The notes beneath the pieces are model-generated. The model did not search any database. It had not been told where the DNA came from and worked only from the letters and a program-made list of their open reading frames with translations. The translations under genes were made by a program, and so were the position numbers. From an uncultured Prevotellaceae bacterium (GTDB lineage: Bacteria > Bacteroidota > Bacteroidia > Bacteroidales > Bacteroidaceae), in NCBI GenBank assembly GCA_946624335.1, contig CAMOSA010000066.1, positions 1 through 12,160 on the forward strand: a stretch of 12,160 nucleotides of DNA, in the 5' to 3' direction. Of this stretch, positions 5,898 to 12,160 are shown piece after piece. Each line of letters opens with the position of its first letter. Within the stretch, counting starts at the first letter, position 1.

Positions 5898-5977
5898 GCA
5901 GGGGCTTTCTCTTTTAATTTTTAATCCCCCGCCAGGGGCTTTCTCTTTTAATTTTTAATTCCCCGCAGGGGCTTTCC
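5878..5977 (-). repeat. Three tandem 33-34-bp repeats at the 3' end of the MG2 gene
   Basis: Units at 5878-5910, 5911-5944 and 5945-5977, read on the plus strand as CTTTTAATTTTTAAT followed by CCCCGCAGGGGCTTTC; the middle unit has small differences. CCCC-GCA-GGGG can form a short stem. The unit nearest the gene encodes its last residues (KAPAGN) and its TAA stop at 5955-5957. Confidence 0.9.
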
Positions 5978-8864
5978 CGTTTGTCAGCAGTGTTCCGTCC
6001 GCTGTCTGTCCGTTGGCTTCGACGGCCAGCGTGGCTGGTTTGCTGCCGGCGTAGAAGGAGACTTGGGCATGACCCTGTTCATCGAGCACGAGGTTGGGGT
6101 TCCAGTAGAGGGTGCGACGGTAGTCGGCCTGTCCCTCGGGCAGCGGCCGGCGGCTGTAGTCGGGGCTGTAGAAGGCTTCGGGCTCGGCAAAGCCTTGGAG
6201 GATGTAGCGGCGGTCGCGGTAGGTGACGCGCTGACCCTCGTTGGCCATCTGCCGCAGGTCGATAGTCACGCGGTCGATGTTGTCCTCTGTGGCGCGTGGG
6301 TCGGCACCGTAGCGGGGCTTGAAGTCGGTGTAGATGAGCACGCTGTCGATGTGGGTGAGCTGGTTGAAGCGGTCGATGACAGAGGGCGGGCGGTTGAACG
6401 ATGTGTTGCGGCCGTCGTAGCGTGGCTCGAGCAGGTAGGAATGGGTCGAGTTCATGTCGCCCACATAGGTGCGGTCTATATTGTTGATGAAATGTATGCG
6501 CCCGCCAAACCACCCTGTGGCGAGGCCGGCATCGCAGGCTTCGTTGTAGGCACGGTAGGAATCCACGATGAGGGCGGGATGCGCGGCGTCGAAGCTGCGG
6601 AGGCCACCGCGACGGGCCCGCACGGTGAGGCCTCCCATCTGTGTCTCAAAGGTCTTGGGGTTGAAGAATGAGGTCTGTGAGGCCTGCGGCGCGTCGGCCG
6701 GCGTCTCGCGGTAGGCTGTCTGGTAGTGGTCGTAGGGCTGTGTGAAGCGCGGATAGGGCCATGCGATGCGGACGTAGAACTCGGGGTACTCGGTCTCGTC
6801 CATCTGGATCCATGTGTGGCGCGGCGATTTCCATTTGGTGGTGTCGCTGGCGGCGAGGAAGAAGACACAGTTGCCATAGAAGCGCGGGGTGGGGATGCTG
6901 AAGAGCCCCTGTCGCGTCTCGACGTCTCCGATGATGGACTCGCTGCCGGGCTGTGTGAACTCGGCGTGTACGCGCACCTCCTTGTCCAGCGGAGATTCCT
7001 TGGCGTTGAAGCGTGCCGCTGCGATGGGAGCCGTCATCCTGTAGCTGCCGGCCGGGAAGTTACGCTCCTTGGCATCGGCCTTGGCGCTGATGGTCTCGAT
7101 GACCTCGGCCTGTCCCATGCCTTCGTAGACATCGAAGGCGGTAAGGCCGATGTCGCTCTCTCGCAGGCTCTTCTTGAAGTCACGCTCGTTGCCGGCGCTC
7201 AGGCTGTCGATGATCTTCTCGTACTGGTAAGGCGTGGGCTTCATTTCGTATTGCTCCACATCGTTCTGCAGCATACTCGTCTTGTAGTTGAGCACTTCGC
7301 CGCGTAGGATGGGCGTCTGTGTCTCGGCAGGTTGTGTGAGCTGGAAGGCACCGGGCGTGGCCATGGTGTGCCATGAGAAGCGGCGCCAGCCCTGTGTGAG
7401 CATCAGCAGGTCGAGGGCGGTGCGGTGTTCGTCGTCGTCGGCCTCGAAGAAATAGGCGGGATCGGGGATGTAGCCGCGCAGTTCGGAGCTGAGGAGCATC
7501 TCGGTGAGGATGTCGGAGGTGTCGAACGTGTAGTCGCTGGTGCCTAAGTCGCGTACCGAAAGGGAGATGGGCGTCGAGGCGGCACGGGAGGTAGCCGCGG
7601 AGGTGATGCCCAGGGTGATGTGCTCGAAGGGTTGGTAGTCGGCCTTCAGCCCGGTGACCGTCAACGCCGGGGATTGGGCACCGACGGGCTGCACGAAGAA
7701 GAGGCGGTCGGCCCAGATGCGGCCGTCGGCGTCGAAGACGGTGACCTGATGTACGCCGCACGTTGCCGTGCCTTGTCCGTCGGCATCTGCGGCCGGCGTG
7801 AACCGGAGCGTGGTGGGTGCCGTGCCGGCGGCAATCGTCTCGCTGTGTACGACGATACCTTCGCACATGACGGTGAGGCCCAGTTCCTTGGCGGCTGCTG
7901 CGCCTTGTGGCTTGACATCGAAGAGATAGTCGTCGGCCTGGCGCTGGACACTGAGCGCTACGCCGTCGGCTTGTACGCGCTCTGTCGTCTGACTGGCGCT
8001 GCGTCCATCGTCGGCGGTGAAGGTGGCCTTGTAACTCTCGCCAGCCACGGGCGTCAGTGTCAGCAGCCCTCGTCCTCGGCTCACCGTGGCAGCCTCGGCG
8101 ACGGTGACGCCTCGGCTGTCGGTCAGTGCGACCCGTCCGCTGAGGGCCTCGCCGCTCTCGGTGGCTGCCTCGAAGGCCATCCGGCATGGCACGCCGGCCA
8201 CGAGGATGCCGCCCTCGGGGTAGAGCGTCAGCTGTGGCTGGGGCTCTTCGGCGGCGTCCTTGAAATAGCGTCGAAGGGGACGCGTGGTCATGTCGTGAAA
8301 GAACTCGCCCGCACGTTCGGGCTTGTCGTAGACAGGGAAGACGCGGCTGTAGAGTTTCTCGTAGTCGCGATAGTACTCCTTGGCCAAGGCTTTCGAGTAG
8401 AACCACTGCTCGGCATAGGATGTATGTGCTTTCTCTGTGATGCCCCAGTTGAGCTGCCAACGGGTGTAGGCCCGCAGCTCGTAGAAACCGCCATAGAGGG
8501 TGTCGGGCAAAGCGAAATAGCCGTTGCCGCGGCCTTCGTTCATCTCGATCATCTGGCGTTCCACGAGGTAGCCTTCCTGGTTGAGGAGCTCCATGTAGAG
8601 CACGCCGCTGACGTCGGACGGCTGTCGGCGGTCGGTGCGGCGGGTGTAGACGGCATACCAGATTGTGTCGCCAAGGAAGTAGCAGGTGTTGTCCATGTGT
8701 ACGAACACCTTCTCTTGTGGGATAGCACGGCCGAAGCGTGTGACGCGATCGGTCCACGCGTCGATGGTCTGAGGCAACGCCTTCGTTGTCGTCTGGCCCA
8801 CGGCAACGGAGCATATATATATAAATAAGGTGAGAACGGCTAAGCTTCTCGACAGTATTCTCAT
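5955..8864 (-). CDS. Large secreted MG2/macroglobulin-like envelope protein, function unknown
   Basis: Predicted exported protein of 969 residues. The N-terminus has a short basic start (MRILSRS), a hydrophobic stretch of about residues 8-22 and likely signal peptidase I cleavage near G23/Q24; no lipobox is seen. Residues about 50-135 (EKVFVHMDNTCYFLGDTIW, then YGGFYELRAYTRW) resemble the MG2 domain of alpha-2-macroglobulins. The middle shows Ig-like beta segments, such as LTLTPVAGESYKATFTADDG. The C-terminus (LYWNPNLVLDEQGHAQVSF) resembles the last beta domain of the large Bacteroidetes proteins annotated as MG2 or TonB-plug-like. No thioester motif or TonB barrel is visible, and I recognise no type IX sorting domain. 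ATG 8864 is chosen because a minus-strand TATCTTTG element at 8892-8899 overlaps the upstream alternative start. The last codons and the stop lie inside a 33-bp repeat. Periplasmic or outer-membrane location is inferred. Confidence 0.8.
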   Translation of the reverse strand: MRILSRSLAVLTLFIYICSVAVGQTTTKALPQTIDAWTDRVTRFGRAIPQEKVFVHMDNTCYFLGDTIWYAVYTRRTDRRQPSDVSGVLYMELLNQEGYLVERQMIEMNEGRGNGYFALPDTLYGGFYELRAYTRWQLNWGITEKAHTSYAEQWFYSKALAKEYYRDYEKLYSRVFPVYDKPERAGEFFHDMTTRPLRRYFKDAAEEPQPQLTLYPEGGILVAGVPCRMAFEAATESGEALSGRVALTDSRGVTVAEAATVSRGRGLLTLTPVAGESYKATFTADDGRSASQTTERVQADGVALSVQRQADDYLFDVKPQGAAAAKELGLTVMCEGIVVHSETIAAGTAPTTLRFTPAADADGQGTATCGVHQVTVFDADGRIWADRLFFVQPVGAQSPALTVTGLKADYQPFEHITLGITSAATSRAASTPISLSVRDLGTSDYTFDTSDILTEMLLSSELRGYIPDPAYFFEADDDEHRTALDLLMLTQGWRRFSWHTMATPGAFQLTQPAETQTPILRGEVLNYKTSMLQNDVEQYEMKPTPYQYEKIIDSLSAGNERDFKKSLRESDIGLTAFDVYEGMGQAEVIETISAKADAKERNFPAGSYRMTAPIAAARFNAKESPLDKEVRVHAEFTQPGSESIIGDVETRQGLFSIPTPRFYGNCVFFLAASDTTKWKSPRHTWIQMDETEYPEFYVRIAWPYPRFTQPYDHYQTAYRETPADAPQASQTSFFNPKTFETQMGGLTVRARRGGLRSFDAAHPALIVDSYRAYNEACDAGLATGWFGGRIHFINNIDRTYVGDMNSTHSYLLEPRYDGRNTSFNRPPSVIDRFNQLTHIDSVLIYTDFKPRYGADPRATEDNIDRVTIDLRQMANEGQRVTYRDRRYILQGFAEPEAFYSPDYSRRPLPEGQADYRRTLYWNPNLVLDEQGHAQVSFYAGSKPATLAVEANGQTADGTLLTNGKAPAGN

Positions 8865-8891
8865 AGATTCGTTTTTACTAGATTCAGGCCA

Positions 8892-8899
8892 CAAAGATA
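8892..8899 (-). promoter_or_regulatory. -7 promoter element for the MG2-type gene
   Basis: Read on the minus strand, this is TATCTTTG, 27 bases upstream of ATG 8864. It overlaps the earliest possible in-frame start, so the ATG at 8864 is the better choice. The -33 element is unclear; TTG and TTTTG candidates on the minus strand (8915-8917 and 8924-8928) have non-ideal spacing. Confidence 0.7.
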
Positions 8900-9025
8900 G
8901 TAAAAAATCGATAACAAGGTTTTCAAAAGATGAAGTTTTTACGTTTTTCTTGTGCTTTTGCCGGTAAAAAGTCTTTTGGCAGCAATTATTTTTCCCTTTT
9001 CCAAGCGCCTTAGCCGATTTTTTGC

Positions 9026-9033
9026 TATCTTTG
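9026..9033 (+). promoter_or_regulatory. -7 promoter element for glmM
   Basis: TATCTTTG followed by GCAG, 59 bases upstream of ATG 9093. Together with the element at 8892-8899 it makes 8865-9092 a divergent promoter region. No good -33 TTTG is seen at standard spacing. Confidence 0.7.
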
Positions 9034-9092
9034 CAGTCGCAACGCTAACCACGGAAGCTAATGTTAACCCCCCAAAAGCAAAACTTAATAGT

Positions 9093-10481
9093 ATGACACT
9101 CATCAAATCTATTTCCGGTATTCGCGGTACGATCGGTGGTCGTGCCGGCGACACCCTGAACCCTCTTGACATCGTCAAGTTCGTCTCAGCCTATGCCACG
9201 CTGATCCGCAAGACGGATACCGTGGGCTCGAACAAGATCGTCGTAGGTCGTGACGCGCGCATCTCCGGCGAGATGGTGAAAAATGTGGTCTGCGGCACGC
9301 TCATGGGCATGGGCTTCGACGTCGTCAATATCGGCTTGGCCACGACGCCCACGACCGAGATTGCAGTGACGATGGAGAAGGCCTGCGGCGGCATCATCCT
9401 GACGGCCTCGCACAACCCCCGCCAGTGGAATGCGCTGAAGCTGCTCAACAGCGACGGCGAGTTCCTCAATGCGGCAGAGGGTGCCGAGGTGCTGCGCATC
9501 GCCGCTGCCGAGGACTTCGAGTATGCCGACGTCGACCATCTGGGCCACTATCGTGAAGATGACAGCTATGACCAGCGCCACATCGACCTCGTCAAAGGAC
9601 TGGAGCTCGTCGACGTAGAAGCCATCAAGAAAGCAAACTTCCGCGTGGCCCTCGACACGGTGAACAGCGTCGGCGGCATCATACTGCCCAAACTGCTGGC
9701 ACAGCTGGGCGTGGAGACGGTGACGTGCCTCTACGGCGAGCCTACCGGCGACTTCCAGCACAACCCCGAGCCGCTGGAGAAAAACCTGGGCGACATCAAG
9801 GCGCTGATGCAGAAAGGCGGCTACGACATCGCCTTCGTCGTCGACCCCGACGTGGATCGTCTGGCTCTGTTCTGCGAGGATGGCACGATGTACGGCGAGG
9901 AGTACACGCTGGTCACCGTGGCCGATTATATCTTGCAGCATACGCCGGGCAACACGGTCTCCAACCTCTCGTCGACACGTGCTCTGCGCGACGTGACGCG
10001 CAAATATGGCTGTGAATACAACGCTGCCGCTGTCGGCGAGGTGAATGTCGTCACGAAGATGAAGGCTACGAACGCCGTCATCGGTGGCGAGGGTAATGGC
10101 GGCGTCATCTATCCGGCTGCTCACTATGGCCGTGATGCCCTGGTCGGCATCGCTCTGATACTGACCTACCTGGCCAAGCGCGGCATGAAGACCAGCGAGC
10201 TGCGTGCCACCTATCCGCCCTACTGCATCGCCAAGAACCGCATCGACCTGACCGCCGGTACCGACGTCGACGCTATCCTGGCCCGCGTGAAGGAGCTCTA
10301 CAAGGACGAAGAGGTCAACGACATCGACGGCGTGAAGATCGACTTCCCCGACAAGTGGGTGCACCTGCGCAAATCGAACACCGAACCGATCATCCGGGTC
10401 TACAGCGAGGCTGCCACGATGGAGGCCGCCGAAGCCATCGGCAAGGAAATCATGGACGTCGTGTATTCCATGACGAAGTAA
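9093..10481 (+). CDS. glmM: Phosphoglucosamine mutase-type phosphohexomutase
   Basis: Cytoplasmic alpha-D-phosphohexomutase of 462 residues. All four active-site loops are present: phosphoserine S106 in ILTASHNP, the Mg-binding loop DPDVDR (D251, D253, D255), the sugar loop GEGNGG (E333), and the phosphate loop RKSNTEPIIR (R426 to R435). GlmM converts glucosamine-6-P to glucosamine-1-P on the way to UDP-GlcNAc for peptidoglycan and lipid A. The sequence resembles the protein annotated as GlmM in Bacteroidetes, but phosphoglucomutase or phosphomannomutase activity cannot be excluded from sequence alone. ATG 9093 is chosen because the TATCTTTG element at 9026-9033 lies inside the longer open frame starting at 8952. 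It is divergent from the MG2 gene and followed by a large hairpin. Confidence 0.87.
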   Translation: MTLIKSISGIRGTIGGRAGDTLNPLDIVKFVSAYATLIRKTDTVGSNKIVVGRDARISGEMVKNVVCGTLMGMGFDVVNIGLATTPTTEIAVTMEKACGGIILTASHNPRQWNALKLLNSDGEFLNAAEGAEVLRIAAAEDFEYADVDHLGHYREDDSYDQRHIDLVKGLELVDVEAIKKANFRVALDTVNSVGGIILPKLLAQLGVETVTCLYGEPTGDFQHNPEPLEKNLGDIKALMQKGGYDIAFVVDPDVDRLALFCEDGTMYGEEYTLVTVADYILQHTPGNTVSNLSSTRALRDVTRKYGCEYNAAAVGEVNVVTKMKATNAVIGGEGNGGVIYPAAHYGRDALVGIALILTYLAKRGMKTSELRATYPPYCIAKNRIDLTAGTDVDAILARVKELYKDEEVNDIDGVKIDFPDKWVHLRKSNTEPIIRVYSEAATMEAAEAIGKEIMDVVYSMTK

Positions 10482-10513
10482 GCGCAAGAGACCGCCATAT
10501 CTTCGGCAAAACC

Positions 10514-10607
10514 AACAGACACGGGTCTCACAGATTCAGTGCCGGCGTAACCAGTTGATTATGAACGCTGGCACAAAGCCTTTGAATCTGTGAAATCCGT
10601 GTCTGTT
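10514..10607 (+). terminator. Long near-perfect hairpin after glmM (terminator or repeat)
   Basis: Outer arms 10514-10538 and 10583-10607 match at 23 of 25 positions as an inverted repeat; the two mismatches become G-U or A-C pairs depending on strand. Inner arms GTGCCGGCGT (10539-10548) and ACGCTGGCAC (10565-10574) extend it at 9 of 10, with a 16-base loop and an 8-base bulge. The right arm runs into TTTT. The core CACAGATTCA / TGAATCTGTG resembles dispersed intergenic motifs I recall from many Bacteroidetes genomes. Confidence 0.65.
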
Positions 10608-10652
10608 TTCCTAAAATATTATAAAATCTATGGTCTTTCGGGCTTTTATGCT

Positions 10653-10660
10653 TACCTTTG
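10653..10660 (+). promoter_or_regulatory. -7 promoter element for the NlpC/P60 gene
   Basis: TACCTTTG followed by GCAG, with TATG at 10629-10632 as a one-mismatch -33 TTTG about 20 bases upstream. The leader before ATG 10717 is about 50 bases. Confidence 0.65.
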
Positions 10661-10679
10661 CAGCGCAAATGTGAAAGTC

Positions 10680-10694
10680 GCCCTGTGACAGGGC
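10680..10694 (+). other. Small hairpin in the NlpC/P60 leader
   Basis: GCCCTG-TGA-CAGGGC, a perfect 6-bp stem with 3-base loop, about 22 bases before the start codon. It may affect translation or be incidental. Confidence 0.4.
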
Positions 10695-10716
10695 TGCCAC
10701 TTTACCTAAAAAGAAC

Positions 10717-11352
10717 ATGGTTAAAAAGATTGTTACCTTACTGCTTTGCCTCAGCACAGCAACCTTTGCAAATACCCCTATTCGTCATCGCTCTGTGGCG
10801 GTGACGCCTGATGATGTAGCTACGCAGTCGGGCGTCCAGTCGCGCTTGTCTGCCGTGTTACAGCCTTCGACCTCGTCCATCGAGATTCCCGAAATGCTGA
10901 CGAACCTGGTCAGCGAGACTGTCGGTGCCATCAACAAGATGGGCCTCATCGACCAGCGCATAGCCAGCGACCTGATAGAGGCTGCCAAGCGTCACATCGG
11001 CGCCCGCTACCGTAGTGGCAGCAGCGGCCCTTCGGCATTCGACTGCTCAGGCTTCACGAGCTATGTCTTCCGTCGTCTGGGCATTACGCTGAAGCGTTCG
11101 TCGCAGGAGCAGCATCGTCAGGGGCAAGCCATCGCCAAGCGCAAAGACCTTCAGCCCGGCGACCTCGTCTTCTTCGGCCGTCGTGGCAAGTCCGTCAATC
11201 ATGTCGGTATCGTCACTGAGGTAGCCTCCGACGGAACCTTCCAGTTTATCCATGCCAGCACTTCGCGCGGCGTGCGCATCGACTCGTCGACCGATGACTA
11301 CTGGTCGCCGCGCTTCGTCGGGGCACGCCGAATTATTGGTGCGGACATTTGA
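10717..11352 (+). CDS. Secreted NlpC/P60 peptidoglycan endopeptidase
   Basis: Exported cysteine peptidase of 211 residues. Residues 1-18 form a signal peptide (MVKKIVTLLLCLSTATFA), with cleavage likely after A18. A variable linker to about residue 80 follows. The NlpC/P60 domain then runs to the C-terminus: catalytic C110 in FDCSGFTSYVF, the GDLVFF strand, H162 in VNHVGIV and H179 in FIHAS complete the triad. Family members cleave peptidoglycan stem peptides, commonly at D-Glu-mDAP. No SH3b or LysM domain is seen; the N-terminal linker is not recognised. A TACCTTTGCAG element ends about 55 bases upstream of the start, and a small hairpin sits in the leader, so it looks like a single-gene unit. 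Confidence 0.9.
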   Translation: MVKKIVTLLLCLSTATFANTPIRHRSVAVTPDDVATQSGVQSRLSAVLQPSTSSIEIPEMLTNLVSETVGAINKMGLIDQRIASDLIEAAKRHIGARYRSGSSGPSAFDCSGFTSYVFRRLGITLKRSSQEQHRQGQAIAKRKDLQPGDLVFFGRRGKSVNHVGIVTEVASDGTFQFIHASTSRGVRIDSSTDDYWSPRFVGARRIIGADI

Positions 11353-11388
11353 CGCTTAGCCCCTAAAAATACGAGATCTTAATAGCAT

Positions 11389-11520
11389 TTGCTTATACAC
11401 CTATGTGTGTTTGCTTATACACCTATGTGTGTTTGCTTATACACCTATGTGTGTTCGCTTATACACCTATGTGTGTTTGCTTATACACCTATGTGTGTTT
11501 GCTTATACACCTAGGCGTGT
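11389..11520 (+). repeat. 22-bp minisatellite, six copies, before rnr
   Basis: Six head-to-tail 22-bp units with core GCTTATACACCTATGTG. Units 1-3 and 5 are identical, unit 4 has one change and unit 6 has two. Each unit holds ACAC-CTAT-GTGT, a small dyad. The period is not a multiple of three, so it is not coding. Confidence 0.97.
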
Positions 11521-11579
11521 TTTTGAGTATGCTTGAATACTTTTTTACCGAAAAAGTGGTGTTATATTATAATAATGTG

Positions 11580-11587
11580 TATCTTTG
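11580..11587 (+). promoter_or_regulatory. -7 promoter element for rnr
   Basis: TATCTTTG followed by GCAG, 26 bases before ATG 11614 and just downstream of an AT-rich stretch and the 22-bp tandem array. The -33 region is poor (GTGG near 11556). Confidence 0.7.
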
Positions 11588-11613
11588 CAGCGTAGAAACT
11601 AACAGACACGATC

Positions 11614-12160
11614 ATGAGTAAGAGTAAGAAAGGAGGTGGACGTCGCCTCAATAAGTCAGCTTTGATGGAACAAGTGATGGCGCTCTTCCAGGCCCATTCG
11701 GGCGAACTGGTGGACATCAAGACGGTCTTCCGTGAACTCCATCTGAACACTCACCCTGCCAAGCTGCTGTGCATGGATGTCCTCGACGATCTGTTGATGG
11801 ACGACTACATCATCGAGCAAGCCCAGATGCGCTACACGCTGGCCTCGAAGACGACGGTGATGGAAGGCACTTTCCAGCGCAAGCACAATGGCAAGAACAC
11901 TTTTCTGCCTGACGACGGCGGTGAACCCGTGCTGGTGGCCGAACGCAATGCGATGCACGCCATGGACGGCGACCGTGTCCGCATCCAGATGATGGCGCGC
12001 CGCCGTGGTCATGTCCGCGAGGCACAGGTGACCGCAATCCTACAGCGCGCCGACAAGTCGTTCGTCGGCAAACTCAGCGTCAGCCGCGACTTCGCCTTCG
12101 TGCTGACCGAGGACCGTACGCTCAGTAACGATATCTTCATCCCGAAAGGGCAGCTACGAG
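11614..12160 (+). CDS. rnr: Ribonuclease R, N-terminal part (cut by window end)
   Basis: The first 182 codons are present and the frame is open at the window edge. Ribonuclease R is a processive 3'-5' exoribonuclease that degrades structured RNA in the cytoplasm. The N-terminus is basic (MSKSKKGGGRR), followed by a winged-helix-like segment (residues about 13-70, NKSALMEQVMALFQAHSG onward). A first OB/cold-shock domain covers about 83-143, with the RNase-R-like segment AMHAMDGDRVRI, and a second OB domain begins near 148 (SFVGKLSVSRDFAFV). The catalytic RNB domain lies outside the window, so an RNase II/R family relative remains possible, but the N-terminal helix-turn-helix favours RNase R. 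ATG 11614 fits a TATCTTTGCAG element at 11580-11590, giving a leader of about 25 bases. Confidence 0.9.
   Translation, partial: MSKSKKGGGRRLNKSALMEQVMALFQAHSGELVDIKTVFRELHLNTHPAKLLCMDVLDDLLMDDYIIEQAQMRYTLASKTTVMEGTFQRKHNGKNTFLPDDGGEPVLVAERNAMHAMDGDRVRIQMMARRRGHVREAQVTAILQRADKSFVGKLSVSRDFAFVLTEDRTLSNDIFIPKGQLR

Noticed and set aside
7620..8828. Long open frame antisense to the MG2 gene
   Set aside because: It is a shadow of a GC-rich gene whose own frame carries signal peptide and domain features; the antisense product has no recognisable motif. The same applies to antisense frames under porX (129-1079), the kinase (4885-5679) and glmM (9186-10487).
8952..9092. N-terminal extension of GlmM by 47 residues
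   Set aside because: It would include the TATCTTTG promoter element at 9026-9033, and the mutase fold begins at MTLIKSISGIRGT.
11389..11621. Possible CRISPR array or coding repeat at the 22-bp tandem
   Set aside because: Units abut with no spacers, so it is not CRISPR. The 22-base period shifts frame at each copy and the open frame through it overlaps the rnr promoter and start, so it is not a gene.

Overview
The window looks like chromosomal DNA of a Bacteroidales bacterium, most likely a high-GC Prevotellaceae-type genome. The evidence is: PorX, the Bacteroidetes response regulator fused to an alkaline-phosphatase-like domain; a large secreted MG2-type protein of Bacteroidetes type; five genes preceded by the TAnnTTTG -7 element of Bacteroidetes promoters, four of them as TA(T/C)CTTTGCAG; no consistent Shine-Dalgarno sequences; and GC-rich genes separated by very AT-rich, repeat-laden intergenic DNA. 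The genus is inferred, not proven.

Layout. At 111-2212 (+) are porX and tsaE (t6A tRNA modification), probably one transcript. At 2520-3695 (+) is a class A flavodiiron protein (O2/NO reductase), ending in a textbook terminator. Positions 3733-4593 form a gene-poor region with eight GTGAAGG/CCTTCAC sites, a 37-bp near-perfect inverted repeat pair, two identical 24-bp palindrome-containing repeats and a perfect hairpin. On the minus strand are an APH-fold sugar kinase resembling N-acetylhexosamine 1-kinase (4594-5691) and, upstream of it, a 969-residue secreted MG2-type protein (5955-8864). Divergent from that is a phosphoglucosamine-mutase-type phosphohexomutase (9093-10481, +). Then come a secreted NlpC/P60 cell-wall peptidase (10717-11352, +) and the 5' part of rnr, RNase R (11614 to the window end, +).

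Working together. Most genes are housekeeping or envelope functions. GlmM and the NlpC/P60 enzyme both concern peptidoglycan, the sugar kinase may feed amino sugars into the same pool, PorX and the MG2 protein concern the envelope and secretion, and the flavodiiron protein protects an anaerobe against oxygen or NO. I see no defence system, transposase, integrase, CRISPR array or RNA gene.

The unusual content is in the intergenic DNA. A perfect 45-bp inverted repeat flanks porX-tsaE. A 66-bp repeat (59/66 identical) lies immediately 3' of the stop codons of two unrelated genes. A 33-34-bp triplicate supplies the last codons and stop of the MG2 gene. A six-copy 22-bp minisatellite precedes rnr, and a roughly 94-nt near-perfect hairpin follows glmM. 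The 3893-4230 element is the best candidate for something undescribed.
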